A stretch of DNA of 64,000 bases from Candidatus Methylacidiphilales bacterium (GCA_033875315.1 JANRJG010000042.1:24654-88653), one strand, 5' to 3'; shown: positions 54,228-63,878, numbered from the stretch's first letter. The notes: generated by a model from the sequence alone, not told the origin. A program made the numbers and translations.

Positions 54228-55382
54228 TTAGGTTGTTTTCAATGCCGGGAGCCCGTAACGGGACCGGATGTCGGGATGGCAAATTTCCCCGTCGAGGGTC
54301 AGAAGACAGCCCCGGATGATTTCATCGTCCAAGCGCAACCGGATGGATTTGGATTCCTTGTCCCAACTGTGCTCGATAAATGCCTGGATGTTGCCGGCCA
54401 GAACCTGGCTGGCATGCACGGGCACCCTTCCGGGAAGAGCGGGAAGAGCGACCACTGTCACCCCACCGGCCAGGGTGGTCTGGCCAGCGGCTGCCCCCTC
54501 GACATTTCCTCCGCTCTCGACGGCACCATCGACCACGACGCTGCCGGGTTTCATCGCGGACAGGATCTCCTTGGTGATGATGACCGGGGCCTTGCGCCCG
54601 AACACCTGTGCGGTGGTGATGACGACATCCGACTCGGCACAAACTTTTTTCAAGGCCTCGCGCTGGCGGGCCAGTTGGTTTTCATCCAGGGCCTTGGCGT
54701 AGCCCCCCGAAGTTTGGCCGGTCTCGCCGATATCAATTTTCACAAAGGCGGCGCCGAGTGACTTGACCTGTTCTTCGACCACCGGACGGGTGTCGTAGGC
54801 CGAAACTTTGGCTCCGAGACGCCGGGCGGTGGCAATGGCCTGGAGTCCGGCCACCCCGGCCCCGACAATCAGAACCTTGGAAGGCGTGAGGGTGCCGGCC
54901 GCTGTCATCATCATGGGAAGGATCTTGGGCAGATGATTCGCCGCCAATAGAACCGAGACATAACCCGCCAGATTGGCCTGCGAACTGAGGACATCCATCT
55001 TTTGGGCCAACGTGGTGCGGGGAATCATTTCCAGGCTGACCGCACGGATGCCTGCCTTGGCCAGGGTCTCCACCCCGGATTGGTCGTTGAAGGGATCCAG
55101 AAAACTGACATGAAGGGTACCAGCCTTGATGTTGGCCAGATCCGCGGAACTGGGCTTGCGGAAACGGAAGATCGCCCCCGCGGTTTCCAGGCCCTCTGAT
55201 CGGGATGCAAAAAGAGTGGCCCCAGCTAGGCGATAGCGTTCATCTCCCCAACCCAAGGACGACCCAAGTCCCGATTCCACCCCGATCTCCGCTCCGTTTT
55301 TGACCAGTTTGGCCACCACTTCGGGAGTGATCATCACCCTGTTTTCTGACGGGTCCGTTTCGCGTGGAAAAAAGAGCCTCAT
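54228..55382 (-). CDS. pntAA: NAD(P) transhydrogenase subunit alpha, soluble NAD-binding part
   Basis: A 384-residue soluble NAD-binding subunit with alanine-dehydrogenase-like folding. N-terminal RETDPSENRVMITPEVVAKL; the second domain has VLIVGAGVAGLQAIATARRL, with a GxGxxG motif, and AYDTRPVVEEQVKSLGAAFV. It binds NADH and docks on PntB. First gene of a three-gene operon. The 175-nt upstream gap is shared with gatC (divergent). Confidence 0.95.
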   Translation of the reverse strand: MRLFFPRETDPSENRVMITPEVVAKLVKNGAEIGVESGLGSSLGWGDERYRLAGATLFASRSEGLETAGAIFRFRKPSSADLANIKAGTLHVSFLDPFNDQSGVETLAKAGIRAVSLEMIPRTTLAQKMDVLSSQANLAGYVSVLLAANHLPKILPMMMTAAGTLTPSKVLIVGAGVAGLQAIATARRLGAKVSAYDTRPVVEEQVKSLGAAFVKIDIGETGQTSGGYAKALDENQLARQREALKKVCAESDVVITTAQVFGRKAPVIITKEILSAMKPGSVVVDGAVESGGNVEGAAAGQTTLAGGVTVVALPALPGRVPVHASQVLAGNIQAFIEHSWDKESKSIRLRLDDEIIRGCLLTLDGEICHPDIRSRYGLPALKTT

Positions 55383-55557
55383 CCCTTCTTAGAATCTATG
55401 TGGCCCCGCCGCCCCATGGCAATCGCGAAGTCCCTGAATACGCCAGTGTCACAACTTATCATCCGGGATAACCCACGGATTAGAGGAAGGAATGACCCCA
55501 CACAAAAAATGCGTTAAATCACTTGAGGCAGCCCTTGCACAGGTCTAAGAACTTTAC

Positions 55558-55848
55558 GTGAAAACGAATGGCATCCAAGTGGCGTATGTGGCCGGATTGG
55601 CGCGACTCAAGCTCACCCCGGACGAAGAAAACCTTTTCCAGACCCAACTTGGCAACATCCTCGACTACGTCGCCCAACTCAATGCCGTCGACACCTCCTC
55701 GGTCCCCGACCACCCCATCGATCCCCATCTCCCGGTCAACGTCCTCCGCCTCGACGAGGAACGCCCCAGCCTGAGCCGCGAAGCCTCGCTGCAAAATGCC
55801 CCCAAGCAGGCCGACCACCTGCTGATCATGCCCAAAATCGTCGAGTAA
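55558..55848 (+). CDS. gatC: Asp-tRNA(Asn)/Glu-tRNA(Gln) amidotransferase subunit C
   Basis: A 96-residue GatC: VAYVAGLARLKLTPDEENLF followed by QTQLGNILDYVAQLNAVDTS and the C-terminal LREASLQNAPKQ-like end (LSREASLQNAPKQADHLLIM). GatC wraps around GatA in the GatCAB complex. The start codon is GTG at 55558; no in-frame ATG is available. A possible promoter lies upstream (TTGAGG, 17 nt, TAAGAA). gatA follows after 4 nt. Confidence 0.9.
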   Translation: MKTNGIQVAYVAGLARLKLTPDEENLFQTQLGNILDYVAQLNAVDTSSVPDHPIDPHLPVNVLRLDEERPSLSREASLQNAPKQADHLLIMPKIVE

Positions 55849-55852
55849 TCCC

Positions 55853-57301
55853 ATGAGTTTGTCCTCTTCTACTATCGCCGCCCTCCGCCGCAACCTCCAA
55901 GCGGGCAGCACCACCCCCACGGCCATCGTCCAAGACCTACTGGCACGCATCGAGGCTGTGGACCCGAAAGTCCAAGGCTACCTCCGGGTCGACCGGGAAT
56001 CCGCCCTCCAGGCCGCACAAAAGGCCGACCTCTCCAAGCCCCTCGGCGGCATCCCCATCGCCATCAAGGACAACATCAACGCCCTCGGCGAAGGTTGCAC
56101 CTGCTCGTCGAAAATCCTGCAAGGCTACAAGTCTCCCTACGACGCCACCGTGGTGCGCAAACTCCGCGAAGCCGGTGCCATTCTCCTCGGCCGCACCAAC
56201 ATGGACGAGTTCGCCATGGGATCCTCGACCGAGCATTCCGCCTATCAAAAAACCCGCAACCCCTGGAACCTCGATTGCATCCCCGGGGGAAGCAGTGGCG
56301 GCTCCGCCGCCGTCGTCGCCGCCGATGAAGCCATCGCCGCCCTCGGTTCGGACACCGGCGGTTCCATCCGTCAACCGGCCGCGCTCTGCGGATGCGTCGG
56401 TCTGAAACCCACTTACGGACGGGTCTCCCGCTACGGCCTGGTCGCCTTCGCCTCCTCCCTCGACCAAATCGGACCGCTCACCAAAACCGTGGAGGATTCC
56501 GCCCTCCTGCTCAATGTTCTGGCCGGTTACGACCCCATGGAGAATACCAGCCGCCCGGTCGCCGTCCCCGATTACACCGCCAAACTCAATCTGCCCATCA
56601 ACGGCCTCCGTGTCGGCATTCCCCGTGAATACTTCGCCGAGGGCATGGACAAGCAAATCGAAGCCTCCATCCGCAAGGCCATCGACTGGTATACCCGTCA
56701 GGGAGCCGAAATCGTCGACGTTTCCCTCCCCCACACCTCCGCGGCCATCGCCGTCTATTACATCATCGCCACCGCAGAAGCTTCGGCCAACCTCGCCCGC
56801 TTCGACGGGGTTCGCTACGGCCACCGTTCGACCGACGCCGCCGACCCGATATCCGTTTACAAGAATTCACGCGCCGAGGGCTTCGGCCCCGAGGTCAAAC
56901 GCCGCATCATCCTCGGCACCTACGTCCTCAGTTCCGGCTACTACGATGCCTACTACAACCGCGCCCAGAAAGTGCGCCAGCTCCTGCGCCGCGACTTCGA
57001 ACAGGCCTTCGAAAAGTGCGACGTCCTCCTCACGCCCACCTCGCCCGGTCCGGCCTTCAAGTTTGGCGAAAAAACCAACGATCCGCTCCAAATGTACCTG
57101 GCCGATATTTACACCATCGCCGTCAATCTGGCCGGCGTTTGCGGCCTCTCCCTCCCTTGTGGATTCACCTCCTCGGGCCTCCCCATCGGCCTGCAATTGA
57201 TCGGCCCCCATTTCGGCGAAGAAACCCTGCTGCGCGCCGGACATGCCTACGAAACCGCGCATGAATGGGTCAAACAACGCCCGTCCATTGCTGTGCCTTG
57301 A
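55853..57301 (+). CDS. gatA: Asp-tRNA(Asn)/Glu-tRNA(Gln) amidotransferase subunit A
   Basis: A 482-residue amidase that releases ammonia from glutamine. The Ser-cisSer-Lys triad is Lys72 (GGIPIAIKDN), Ser147 (GGSSGGSAAV) and Ser171 (GSDTGGSIRQPAA). The spacing (75 and 24) equals that of characterised GatA. Part of gatCAB, which converts misacylated Glu-tRNA(Gln) or Asp-tRNA(Asn). This indicates that GlnRS or AsnRS may be missing; not testable here. Confidence 0.96.
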   Translation: MSLSSSTIAALRRNLQAGSTTPTAIVQDLLARIEAVDPKVQGYLRVDRESALQAAQKADLSKPLGGIPIAIKDNINALGEGCTCSSKILQGYKSPYDATVVRKLREAGAILLGRTNMDEFAMGSSTEHSAYQKTRNPWNLDCIPGGSSGGSAAVVAADEAIAALGSDTGGSIRQPAALCGCVGLKPTYGRVSRYGLVAFASSLDQIGPLTKTVEDSALLLNVLAGYDPMENTSRPVAVPDYTAKLNLPINGLRVGIPREYFAEGMDKQIEASIRKAIDWYTRQGAEIVDVSLPHTSAAIAVYYIIATAEASANLARFDGVRYGHRSTDAADPISVYKNSRAEGFGPEVKRRIILGTYVLSSGYYDAYYNRAQKVRQLLRRDFEQAFEKCDVLLTPTSPGPAFKFGEKTNDPLQMYLADIYTIAVNLAGVCGLSLPCGFTSSGLPIGLQLIGPHFGEETLLRAGHAYETAHEWVKQRPSIAVP

Positions 57302-57336
57302 AACTTAACCCTTAAGACTAAATAGTTAAAAATTCG

Positions 57337-58779
57337 ATGTCCTACGAAGCCATCATCGGTCTGGAAGTGCACGTCCAGCTCAAGACCCGTTCCAAAATGT
57401 TCTGCGGCTGCCGCAATGAATACGGTGGGGCCACCAACACGCACACCTGCCCGGTTTGCCTCGGTCTCCCCGGTGCCCTGCCAGTCCCCAACGCCGAGGC
57501 CATTGAACGCACCGTCCTCACCGGTCTGATGCTCAACTGCCGCATCGCCGAAATCTGCAAATTTGACCGGAAGAATTACTTCTATCCCGACATGCCGAAA
57601 AATTACCAGATTTCGCAGTACGACATGCCCCTCTGCGAAGGCGGCCAAGTGGTCCTTGGCAAGTACGCCTTCCCCAAGGAAACCCAGAAGGAACCCATTG
57701 CCTCCGCCCGCAAAGCGGTGCGGTTGACCCGTATCCACTTGGAAGAAGACGTGGCCAAATCGCAGCACTTTGAGGTGACCAGCGGCATTGACTTCAACCG
57801 CGCCGGCACCCCTTTGATGGAGATCGTCACCGAGGCCGATCTACGCTCGCCCGAGGAGGCCTTCGCCTTCCTCACCACCCTGAAGCAGATCCTCATCCAC
57901 GGCGGGGTCAGCGACGCCGACATGGAAAAGGGCCAGTTGCGCTGCGACGTCAATGTCAGCGTCCGCCCGGTCGGCCAGGAAAAGTTCGGCACCAAGTGCG
58001 AGGTGAAAAACATGAACTCAATCAGCGGGGTCCGCCGCGCCCTGGCCTATGAGATCGACCGCCAGATCGGGGTGGTCTCATCCGGAGGCACCATCCGCCA
58101 GGAAACCCGCCGCTGGGATGACCCCGCCGGACAAACCCAGCTCATGCGTGTCAAGGAGGACGCCCACGACTACCGTTACTTCCCCGATCCCGACCTGCTC
58201 CCCGTCCGCACCACCGAAGGAATTCTCGACCGGGCCCAGAAGCGCCTGCCCGAACTGCCCGAACAGATGAAGCTCCGCTTCATGAACACGTACAACCTGG
58301 GTGAATACCAAGCCGAAGTCCTGGTCGCAGACAGCCTACTGGCGGCCTACTTTGAAAAAGCCGCTGCCGGCGCAAAAAACCCGGGAGCGGTGGCCAATTT
58401 CCTCATCAACGACTTCCTCGCCACCGGCCCCGACCTCGCCACCGTCACTCTCCCGGCCAACTACTTCGGGGATCTCTCCAACCTCGTCGAAGACGGCAAG
58501 ATCAACTCCAAACAGGCCAAGGACGTCCTCGCCGACATGCTCGCCTCCGGTGAAAAGCCAAACGCCATTGTGGAGAAAAAGGGCCTGGTCCAGGTCAGCG
58601 ATTTGGGCGAACTCGAGGCCATCTGCGATCAGGCCATCGCCGCCAACCCCAAGAGCGTCGAGGACTACAAGGCCGGCAAGACCGCCGCCATCAACGCCTT
58701 CAAGGGCTTTGTCATGAAGGCCACCAAGGGCCGGGCCAACCCCGCCGTGGTGGATGAAATTTTACGCAAAAAACTGTGA
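57337..58779 (+). CDS. gatB: Asp-tRNA(Asn)/Glu-tRNA(Gln) amidotransferase subunit B
   Basis: A 480-residue GatB that activates the misacylated tRNA with ATP. The N-terminal EAIIGLEVHVQLKTRSKMFC, zinc-binding Cys in CGCRNEYGGATNTHTCPVCL, and MEIVTEADLRSPEEA are conserved. The C-terminal GatB/YqeY helical tail ends KATKGRANPAVVDEILRKKL. The 35-nt gap after gatA is AT-rich and has a TTAA palindrome. Last gene of the gatCAB operon. Confidence 0.96.
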   Translation: MSYEAIIGLEVHVQLKTRSKMFCGCRNEYGGATNTHTCPVCLGLPGALPVPNAEAIERTVLTGLMLNCRIAEICKFDRKNYFYPDMPKNYQISQYDMPLCEGGQVVLGKYAFPKETQKEPIASARKAVRLTRIHLEEDVAKSQHFEVTSGIDFNRAGTPLMEIVTEADLRSPEEAFAFLTTLKQILIHGGVSDADMEKGQLRCDVNVSVRPVGQEKFGTKCEVKNMNSISGVRRALAYEIDRQIGVVSSGGTIRQETRRWDDPAGQTQLMRVKEDAHDYRYFPDPDLLPVRTTEGILDRAQKRLPELPEQMKLRFMNTYNLGEYQAEVLVADSLLAAYFEKAAAGAKNPGAVANFLINDFLATGPDLATVTLPANYFGDLSNLVEDGKINSKQAKDVLADMLASGEKPNAIVEKKGLVQVSDLGELEAICDQAIAANPKSVEDYKAGKTAAINAFKGFVMKATKGRANPAVVDEILRKKL

Positions 58780-58826
58780 TTATCCTTGGCAGGTAAAGAG
58801 CGCCTTTCTAACTTTTGGAACACAAG

Positions 58827-60542
58827 ATGGCGCCGAACGACGATTACATCCTTGAGTTGTTGGTCAATTCCGGCTCCCTCACCCAGGATCAGGCGCTGCA
58901 GGTGCGCCTGGATGCCGCCAACAACCACCGTTCCGCCTTCGATGAGATAGTCTCCTCCGGCCAGGCCAGCCGCAATGACATCCTGCAATTGATGGCCACC
59001 GACTGCGGGATGGAGTTTTCACCCGAAATCGAACACCTCCATCCCGAGGCCGTGGCCCTGCTGAAAAAATCCCAGGCCCGCCACTACGGCGTCATTCCGG
59101 TTCAACGCTTCCCCCACTCCATCCAGGTCGCCATCCCCGACCCCATGGATTTCCAAACCCTCGACGCCCTCCGCTACCTGATGAAGACGGAGATCGAGCC
59201 CATCGTCGTCCCCAAGGAGAAAATCGAGCAGGCCATCGCCACCCACTACGGTGCCACCGACGAATCCGTCGACGCCCTCATCAACGAATACGGGACCGAC
59301 GAGGAATTGTTGGTCAAGGGAGACCCCGCATCCGCCGGGGCGGTCGAGGAAACCGAGGGCGGCGAAGGCGACGCCCCCATCATCAAGATGGTCTACGGCA
59401 TGATCATGGATGCCTTCCGGCTCAAGGCGAGTGACATCCACATTGAGCCCTTGGAAAAACGATTCCGCCTCCGCTACCGCATGGACGGGGTACTCCAAGA
59501 AATGCGCGACCCGCCCAAGCGCCTCCAATCCGCCATCCTCAGCCGCATCAAAATCATGGGCAATATGTCCATTGCGGAAAAGCGCCTGCCCCAGGACGGA
59601 CGCATCGCCCTCGCCATGCAGGATGGCAGTTCCATTGACCTCCGTGTTTCCAGCATCCCCACGGTCCACGGCGAATCCATCGTCATGCGTATTCTGGACA
59701 AGACCAGCCTCACCCTCGGCCTGCCCGAGCTCGGATTCTTTTCTGACGACCAAGCCCTGATGGAACGGATCCTCGGCCTGCCCGACGGCATCTTCCTCGT
59801 CACCGGCCCCACTGGTTCCGGGAAGTCCACCACCCTCTACGCCTGCCTCAACACCCTCAACAAACCTGACCGCAAACTCATCACCGTCGAGGACCCGGTC
59901 GAGTATGAACTGCCCGGCATCAACCAGGTTGCCGTCCGCCACGACGTCGGCATGACCTTCTCCTCCGCCCTCCGTGCCATGCTCCGCCAGGCGCCCAACA
60001 TCATCATGGTGGGGGAAATTCGCGATCCCGAGACCGCCCAGATCGCCATCAACGCTTCGCTCACCGGCCACTTGGTCTTCAGCACGCTCCACACCAACGA
60101 TGCCCCCAGCGCCGTCACCCGCTTGGTCGACATCGGCATCAAACCTTTCCTCGTCTCTTCCTCGGTCCGCGCCGTCATGGCCCAGCGCCTCATCCGCAAG
60201 GTTTGCAAAAACTGCGCCCAGGCCTACAGCCCGAGCGAGGTCGAGCTCCGCGCCATGAATCTGGACGCCTCGCGCCTGGCCGAGGCCAACTTCCGCCACG
60301 GCCACGGTTGTGACATTTGCCGCGGCTCCGGCTACAAGGGCCGCAATGGCATTTTCGAAATCTTCATGGTCGACGACGAAATCCGCGGCCTGATCAACGA
60401 CCGCGCCAGTGTCTCGGTCATCCGCGAACGTGCCCGCGACCTCGGGATGCGCACTCTGCGCGAGGACGGCATCCGCAAGGCCGTCGCCGGCGTCACCACG
60501 CCCGAGGAAATCATCTCCGCCACCATGGGGGACAAGGACTGA
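58827..60542 (+). CDS. pilB: PilB/GspE-type ATPase (first tandem copy)
   Basis: A 571-residue type IV pilus or type II secretion motor ATPase. The N-terminal MshEN/N1E domain runs to about 150. The core has Walker A GPTGSGKST at 327-335, Asp box VYGMIMDAFRLKASDIHIEP, Walker B and His boxes (IIMVGEIRDPETAQIAINAS, LHTNDAPSAV), and the Zn motif CKNC...CDICRGSGYKGRNGIFE. ATG at 58827 is used; a TTG at 58815 is longer. Followed by a second ATPase after 2 nt and pilC. Confidence 0.92.
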   Translation: MAPNDDYILELLVNSGSLTQDQALQVRLDAANNHRSAFDEIVSSGQASRNDILQLMATDCGMEFSPEIEHLHPEAVALLKKSQARHYGVIPVQRFPHSIQVAIPDPMDFQTLDALRYLMKTEIEPIVVPKEKIEQAIATHYGATDESVDALINEYGTDEELLVKGDPASAGAVEETEGGEGDAPIIKMVYGMIMDAFRLKASDIHIEPLEKRFRLRYRMDGVLQEMRDPPKRLQSAILSRIKIMGNMSIAEKRLPQDGRIALAMQDGSSIDLRVSSIPTVHGESIVMRILDKTSLTLGLPELGFFSDDQALMERILGLPDGIFLVTGPTGSGKSTTLYACLNTLNKPDRKLITVEDPVEYELPGINQVAVRHDVGMTFSSALRAMLRQAPNIIMVGEIRDPETAQIAINASLTGHLVFSTLHTNDAPSAVTRLVDIGIKPFLVSSSVRAVMAQRLIRKVCKNCAQAYSPSEVELRAMNLDASRLAEANFRHGHGCDICRGSGYKGRNGIFEIFMVDDEIRGLINDRASVSVIRERARDLGMRTLREDGIRKAVAGVTTPEEIISATMGDKD

Positions 60543-60544
60543 CC

Positions 60545-62218
60545 ATGGACGCCCACCTCCTCACTTCTTTCCTCGCCGACCACGGCCTCATCCGCCCGGA
60601 ACAAATGCAGGACCTGCTCGAGGAGCACCAGCGCTCGGGCAAGGCCATCGAACAGATCATCGCCGATTACGGCATCCTCTCCGAAAACGACCTTCTCCAA
60701 CACATCGCGAACTACCTCGGCCTGCAATACGTCGATCTCTCCGGCGCCCACTTCACCCCCGAATTGCTCGCCTCGATCCCTCCACAGACCGCCCGCATCC
60801 ATGGCGCCCTCCCCGTGGCCTACGACCAGGACAGCATCACCGTCGCCCTCCTCGACCCCCTCGGCCAGCAGGCGGTCGAGGACATCCGCTTCGCCACCAA
60901 CAAGACCATCCACGTCATCGTCTGTCCCCTCGGCCAGGTAAGGGAGAAAATCACCGAATTCTATGGCAAGGAGGACGCCGCCGTCGACGACCTCCTCTCC
61001 CAGTTGGCCGGTGAAGTCCAAGAGGGTGTCGAGGCCCTCGATGACGTGGGTTCCGCCGCCAACAGCGCCCCCATCGTCAAGTATGTCAACACCGTCATCG
61101 CCAAAGCCATTCAAGCCCAGGCCAGCGACGTCCACTTCGAGCCATTCGAAAAAGAATTCAAGATCCGCTACCGCGTTGACGGCGCCCTCTACGAAATGGC
61201 CCCCCCGCCCAAGCGCCTGGCCCTTCCTGTCATCTCCCGCATCAAGGTCATGTCCGGTCTGAACATCGCTGAACGCCGCATCCCACAGGATGGGCGCATC
61301 CAGACCACCCTGGCCGGAAGACAGGTCGACCTCCGCGTCTCCACCCTCCCGACCCAGCACGGGGAAAGTGTCGTGCTTCGCGTCCTCGACCGCTCGGTCG
61401 TCAACCTTGATCTGGAAAGCCTGGGCATGCCCGATGCCATCAAGACCTACATCGAGGCCACCATCGAGAAACCCCACGGCATCTTCATTGTCACCGGCCC
61501 CACCGGCTCCGGAAAGACGACCACGCTTTACTCCTGCATCCGCAAAATCAACACCATCGACACCAAGATCCTCACCACCGAGGACCCGGTCGAATACGAA
61601 CTCGAAGGCATCATGCAGGTCCAGGTCCACGAGAGCATCGGACTGACCTTCGCCCGCGCCCTCCGTGCCTTTCTCCGTCAGGACCCCGACCGCATCCTCG
61701 TCGGTGAAACCCGCGACCTCGAAACCGCCCAGATCGCCATCCAAGCCTCGCTCACCGGGCACCTCGTCCTGACCTCGCTCCACACCAACGACGCCCCGGG
61801 CGCCATCACCCGTCTCATCGATATGGGCGTCGAACCCTTCCTCATCTCCGCCACACTCGAGGGTGTGCTCGGCCAACGCCTCATCCGCAAGGTTTGTCAG
61901 AAATGCAAAACCGCCTACGAACCCTCGGAAAGCGTGCTTGCGCAAATCGGCCTGACCGCGCACGATGTCGGGGACAAGTCGTTCTACTACGGAGAAGGGT
62001 GCGAAGTTTGCAACAACACCGGCTACAAGGGTCGCAAGGGGATCTACGAACTCCTCGACATCAAGGAGCCCATCCGGCAGTTGATCAACGAGCGCGCCCC
62101 CACCGTGGTGGTCCGACAGAAAGCCATTGAACTCGGCATGACCACTCTCCGCCAAGACGGACTGCGCTGCATTTTTGATGGTGAAACCACCATCGAAGAA
62201 GTGATAAAGTACACCTAA
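60545..62218 (+). CDS. pilB: PilB/GspE-type ATPase (second tandem copy)
   Basis: A 557-residue paralogue of the preceding ATPase. It has its own N1E domain (LLTSFLADHGLIRPEQMQDL), Walker A GPTGSGKT at 318-325, HFEPFEKEFKIRYRVDGALY, ILVGETRDLETAQIAIQASL, LHTNDAPGAITRLIDMGVEP and CQKCKTAYE with CNNTGYKGRKG. It is divergent enough to be a separate subunit. The start ATG at 60545 is 2 nt after the first ATPase stop. Possibly two hexamer types, or a heterohexamer. Confidence 0.92.
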   Translation: MDAHLLTSFLADHGLIRPEQMQDLLEEHQRSGKAIEQIIADYGILSENDLLQHIANYLGLQYVDLSGAHFTPELLASIPPQTARIHGALPVAYDQDSITVALLDPLGQQAVEDIRFATNKTIHVIVCPLGQVREKITEFYGKEDAAVDDLLSQLAGEVQEGVEALDDVGSAANSAPIVKYVNTVIAKAIQAQASDVHFEPFEKEFKIRYRVDGALYEMAPPPKRLALPVISRIKVMSGLNIAERRIPQDGRIQTTLAGRQVDLRVSTLPTQHGESVVLRVLDRSVVNLDLESLGMPDAIKTYIEATIEKPHGIFIVTGPTGSGKTTTLYSCIRKINTIDTKILTTEDPVEYELEGIMQVQVHESIGLTFARALRAFLRQDPDRILVGETRDLETAQIAIQASLTGHLVLTSLHTNDAPGAITRLIDMGVEPFLISATLEGVLGQRLIRKVCQKCKTAYEPSESVLAQIGLTAHDVGDKSFYYGEGCEVCNNTGYKGRKGIYELLDIKEPIRQLINERAPTVVVRQKAIELGMTTLRQDGLRCIFDGETTIEEVIKYT

Positions 62219-62233
62219 TCACCCCCCACTCCC

Positions 62234-63529
62234 ATGCCCACTTTTTCTTACACTGCGGTCGATTCGGCCGGACAACAGAAATCCGGAACCGTCAGCGCTG
62301 CGAATGCGCAGGATGCCTCGGCCCAAATCAAGGCCCAGGGCCTTTTCCCCACCACGGTGGTGGAGGGCGTGCGCACGGGTGGAGTCACCGGTCCTGGTGA
62401 AGGCACAAAGGCCGCCAAGGGCGGAGTCTTCGGCGCACCCAAGGTCAAGGCCAAGACCTTGATGATTTTCACCCGGCAGCTCGCCACCCTCATTGACGCC
62501 GGCCTTCCCCTCCTCCGCAGCCTCCGCACGCTGATGAAGCAGGAGAAGCACGTCGGCCTCAAGGCGGCGATGGTCAATCTCTCCGACTCCGTCGAAAGCG
62601 GGAACACGTTCTCGGAAGCCCTGGCCCAGCACCCCAAGATTTTCAACAAGCTCTACGTCAACATGGTCAAGGCCGGTGAACTCGGCGGGGTTCTGGAAAT
62701 CGTTCTGCGCCGACTGGCCGAGTTCCAGGAAAAATCCCAGAAGATCCGCGGCAAGGTCATCGCCGCCCTCGTCTACCCCGTCGTCGTGCTTTGCATCGCC
62801 GTCGGCATCCTCGCCTTCCTCCTCCTTTTCATCGTTCCGAAATTCGAAAAAATCTTCAACGACATGCTCAGCGGCCGCGCCCTTCCCGGTCTGACCCAGT
62901 TCGTCATCGACGTCAGCCGCTTCGTCCAATACCTCGTCTGGCCGCCGTCCGTAAGCCCCGGCGCCCTCCCCATCCCCTATCTCCCCATCATCATCGTCGC
63001 CCTCGTCGTCGGCTACAAACTCTTCTCCGCCACGGCCGCCGGCGGCATCGTCCTCGACCGCTTCAAACTCAAGATGCCCATTTTTGGCGATCTCCTGACC
63101 AAGACTTCCATCGCCCGATTCTCCCGCACGCTCGGCACGCTGGTTTCCTCCGGCGTTCCGATCCTCCAAGCCCTCAGCATCACGAAAGAAACGGCCGGCA
63201 ACGTCGTCATCGCCGACGCCCTGACCAAGGTCCACGAAGCCGTCAAGGAAGGGGAATCGATGGTCGCTCCGCTCGAGGCCAGCGGCCTCTTTCCGCCCAT
63301 GGTCATCAGCATGATCCAGGTCGGTGAGGAGACCGGTCAATTGCCCGACATGCTCACCAAGGTGGCCGATGTCTATGAGGAAGAAGTGGACGTCGCCGTC
63401 GCCGGTCTGACCTCGCTCCTGGAACCGGTCATGATCGTCTTCCTGGCTGTGGTCGTGGGTACGATCGTCATCGCCCTCTTCCTCCCGCTTGTGAGCATCA
63501 TCTCCAGTCTGACCGGCGCCGCGGGCTGA
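62234..63529 (+). CDS. pilC: Type IV pilus/type II secretion platform protein PilC/GspF
   Basis: A 431-residue platform protein. After a short N-terminus (MPTFSYTAVDSAGQQKSGTV) it has two F domains: VKAKTLMIFTRQLATLIDAG with LPLLRSLRTL, then RFSRTLGTLVSSGVPILQAL. Membrane helices lie near 185-210 and at the C-terminus (LEPVMIVFLAVVVGTIVIAL). It sits 15 nt after the second ATPase. PilT, pilin and secretin genes are not in the window. Confidence 0.94.
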   Translation: MPTFSYTAVDSAGQQKSGTVSAANAQDASAQIKAQGLFPTTVVEGVRTGGVTGPGEGTKAAKGGVFGAPKVKAKTLMIFTRQLATLIDAGLPLLRSLRTLMKQEKHVGLKAAMVNLSDSVESGNTFSEALAQHPKIFNKLYVNMVKAGELGGVLEIVLRRLAEFQEKSQKIRGKVIAALVYPVVVLCIAVGILAFLLLFIVPKFEKIFNDMLSGRALPGLTQFVIDVSRFVQYLVWPPSVSPGALPIPYLPIIIVALVVGYKLFSATAAGGIVLDRFKLKMPIFGDLLTKTSIARFSRTLGTLVSSGVPILQALSITKETAGNVVIADALTKVHEAVKEGESMVAPLEASGLFPPMVISMIQVGEETGQLPDMLTKVADVYEEEVDVAVAGLTSLLEPVMIVFLAVVVGTIVIALFLPLVSIISSLTGAAG

Positions 63530-63618
63530 TCTCGTTTCTCTTCCAGCCCTGGTGCTTGTGCTCTCCCAAAAAGAGAGCCCGAGCAGGAGCATGTGGCAGG
63601 CTGAGGCGTAAACGAGAT
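63529..63618. repeat. Imperfect inverted repeat after pilC
   Basis: ATCTCGTTT (63529-63537) and AAACGAGAT (63610-63618) are exact terminal inverted repeats. An inner stem GCTCTC/GAGAGC with loop CCAAAAA lies at 63573-63591. The first base is the last base of the pilC stop codon. It may serve as a pilC terminator and looks like a small palindromic repeat unit. Confidence 0.5.
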
Positions 63619-63664
63619 AAACTGGTGCACTTCCGGTTTTGATAGAATCAATCCGGGTTCCCAA

Positions 63665-63685
63665 GGTGGAGCGGGCCGCTCCACC
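63665..63685. repeat. Near-perfect palindromic hairpin
   Basis: GGTGGAGCGG and CCGCTCCACC are exact 10-bp complements separated by one G, so a hairpin with about 8 bp and a 5-nt loop forms. It is in the non-coding stretch after pilC. No T-run follows. Confidence 0.5.
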
Positions 63686-63709
63686 ACATAAATGGAAATG
63701 TCTCCAGTC

Positions 63710-63878
63710 AAACCGGAATGGCTCTAAAGCGTTTTGCGTTTAATCTGCTAATCGTTCTCATACTCTTTCTCATTCTCGTTCTCTCATGGATGGAGAGAAC
63801 GAGCACGAGAGCGAGTAAGAGAAACGATTGGGAATTGCCGCCCATTGAATGGGAAGCGCTCTAGAGCAATTCCGGATT
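63710..63878. repeat. Nested large palindrome (dispersed repeat, copy B)
   Basis: Outer arms AAACCGGAATGGCTCTAAAGCG (63710-63731) and its reverse complement at 63857-63878 match at 19 of 22 positions. Inside is a 35-nt hairpin: 63751-63785 pairs with 63793-63828 around the loop ATGGATG. The inner arm contains CTCTTTCTCATTCTCGTTCT. The unit is homologous to 6952-7033. The gap 63530-63931 contains no gene. Confidence 0.7.

Noticed and set aside
58786..58814. TTGGCA/TAACTT promoter pair before the first pilB
   Set aside because: Spacing of 17 nt is good, but transcription would begin about 6 nt before the ATG, leaving no ribosome-binding site. Possible leaderless start, not supported enough to annotate.
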